Positions 6,123 through 6,852 of a DNA stretch of 6,852 nt are shown piece after piece. This stretch comes from Ruminococcus sp. GTDB taxonomy: Bacteria > Bacillota > Clostridia > Oscillospirales > Ruminococcaceae. Under the pieces are notes generated by a model. That model was not told where the DNA came from and ran no database searches. It saw only the letters and a program-made list of their open reading frames with translations. Within the stretch, counting starts at the first letter, position 1. Each line of letters starts with the position of its first letter. The stretch spans positions 1 to 6,852 of the forward strand of contig JAAVHK010000091.1 of NCBI GenBank assembly GCA_014799765.1, read 5' to 3'. The position numbers and the translations under genes are program-made.

Positions 6123-6731
6123 TTGACTGTCGATTCTAAATTCTATGCCGGAGGTGACGGTAAAATTTCAGCGTTATTAAACCCACACGAACAGGCTATT
6201 AATTATGACGTATCGGGCGAAAACATCAATGAACTGATTGCAGGCTGTTCGGAGTCCAGAGAAAAACTCGAAAAACTCTATACCATGTTCAAAGACAGCG
6301 TTTTTGCCATAGCATTCGGCATAACTTCCGACTATCATCTTTCCGAAGACTGCGTGGCTGAAACTTTCGTCCGGCTTACGCAGGTCAGACGGTTTTCCGC
6401 AAAAAAAGGAGACGGCAAAGGGTTTATTATCACTATCGCCCGCAACGTTGCACTTGAATATCGCCGTAAGTACAAGAGAGAGACCGAAAATTCTGATATT
6501 TATATCAGAAATTACGGCGATTCTGACAAGACTGTTGAAAACAGTATTTATATAAATCATTTACTTGAATATCTTACCGACAAACAACGTCAGGTTATTG
6601 TACTGAAATGCTGTTCGGAACTGACATTCAGGGAAATAGCTAAAATCATGAAATGCCCCGAATCTACGGTAAAATCAAGGTATCGTAAAGCTATTGCTAT
6701 TTTACAGGAAAAGGCAGGTGCTGACAAGTGA
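6123..6731 (+). CDS. ECF-type RNA polymerase sigma factor (sigma-70 family)
   Basis: A 202-residue protein with the two-domain ECF layout. Region 2 spans about 49-118: LYTMFKDSVFAIAFGI, then the core-binding SEDCVAETFVRL (74-85) and IARNVALEYRRKYKRE (105-120). A variable linker follows, then region 4 (about 146-196) with YLTDKQRQVIVLK and the helix-turn-helix LTFREIAKIMKCPESTVKSRYRKA (167-190), which would read the -35 element. There is no region 1.1 or 3. About 45 residues precede region 2, longer than the near-absent extension of many ECF factors, and resemble nothing I recognise. Translation starts at TTG. The stop overlaps the next GTG (GTGA, 6728-6731), typical of a sigma/anti-sigma pair. 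Target genes are unknown; I see no clear autoregulatory ECF promoter upstream. Confidence 0.9.
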   Translation: MTVDSKFYAGGDGKISALLNPHEQAINYDVSGENINELIAGCSESREKLEKLYTMFKDSVFAIAFGITSDYHLSEDCVAETFVRLTQVRRFSAKKGDGKGFIITIARNVALEYRRKYKRETENSDIYIRNYGDSDKTVENSIYINHLLEYLTDKQRQVIVLKCCSELTFREIAKIMKCPESTVKSRYRKAIAILQEKAGADK

Positions 6732-6852
6732 AGAAAAATAATACTGAAATAAATCGGGAACTGGAAAAAATGTTCAGTGATAAAATGCGTGAACTTTCCT
6801 CATCTGTGGATTGCTTTGACAGAATTTCTGCAAAGGCTTTTCCTGAAAAAAA
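6728..6852 (+). CDS. Partial gene, possible anti-sigma factor (3' end outside window)
   Basis: The frame is open from GTG 6728 to the window end, 41 complete codons, beginning (M)KKNNTEINRELEKMF. The GTG overlaps the sigma factor stop (GTGA), and AGGTG at 6716-6720 gives a plausible ribosome binding site 7 nt upstream. The visible part is charged and soluble, with no membrane segment, and contains DCFDRISAKAF. I do not recognise a domain. Anti-sigma factor is inferred only from its position and coupling to an ECF gene; many such proteins have a cytosolic N-terminal domain like this followed by one membrane helix, which would lie beyond the window. An ATG at 6770 is a less likely start. Confidence 0.6.
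   Translation, partial: MKKNNTEINRELEKMFSDKMRELSSSVDCFDRISAKAFPEK

Noticed and set aside
6177..6560. Minus-strand open frame of 127 codons opposite the sigma factor gene.
   Set aside because: It is a shadow of the sigma gene, which has clear region 2 and region 4 motifs.

Overview
The window looks like a chromosomal segment of an AT-rich Gram-positive of the class Clostridia, possibly a Ruminococcus-like member of the Oscillospiraceae. Grounds for this are the strong AGGAGG-type ribosome binding sites, genes packed with ATGA overlaps, GTG and TTG starts, and proteins that resemble Bacillota families (RqcH-type NFACT protein, Ig-like GH25 lipoprotein, ECF sigma factor). The genus is a guess; no rRNA or other phylogenetic marker is present. 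There are no tRNAs, insertion sequences, CRISPR arrays or phage genes.

Region 1 (1-4528, + strand) is a tight five-gene cluster that reads as one operon entering from the left. It holds the end of an RlmA-type 23S rRNA guanine-N1 methyltransferase (5' end outside the window), a CPBP/CAAX-type membrane protease, an RqcH/NFACT ribosome quality control factor, a short 3-methyladenine DNA glycosylase, and an AraC-type regulator beginning at GTG. Junctions are 4-nt overlaps or gaps of 4-5 nt, so co-transcription and translational coupling are likely. Two of the proteins act on the ribosome and one on alkylated DNA. The links of the protease and the AraC protein to them are unknown.

Region 2 (4529-5905) starts with a 10-bp hairpin that can terminate transcription from both sides. 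Convergent to the operon is a minus-strand gene for a lipid-anchored GH25 muramidase with two Ig-like modules, driven by a near-consensus extended -10 sigma-A promoter (5877-5905).

Region 3 (5906-6122) is the divergent intergenic region between the muramidase and a sigma factor gene. It holds four short perfect palindromes, including an 18-bp one at 5965-5982 and a TTTCCGGAAA site present twice. These are the least explained elements in the window and look like regulatory sites.

Region 4 (6123-6852) is an ECF-type sigma factor with a TTG start and an N-terminal extension, overlapping by 4 nt with a GTG-started gene that runs off the window. The position of that gene suggests an anti-sigma factor.

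Most of the window is recognisable housekeeping or accessory content. I do not see a clearly new system; the best leads are the palindrome-rich intergenic region and the ECF pair beside the muramidase.
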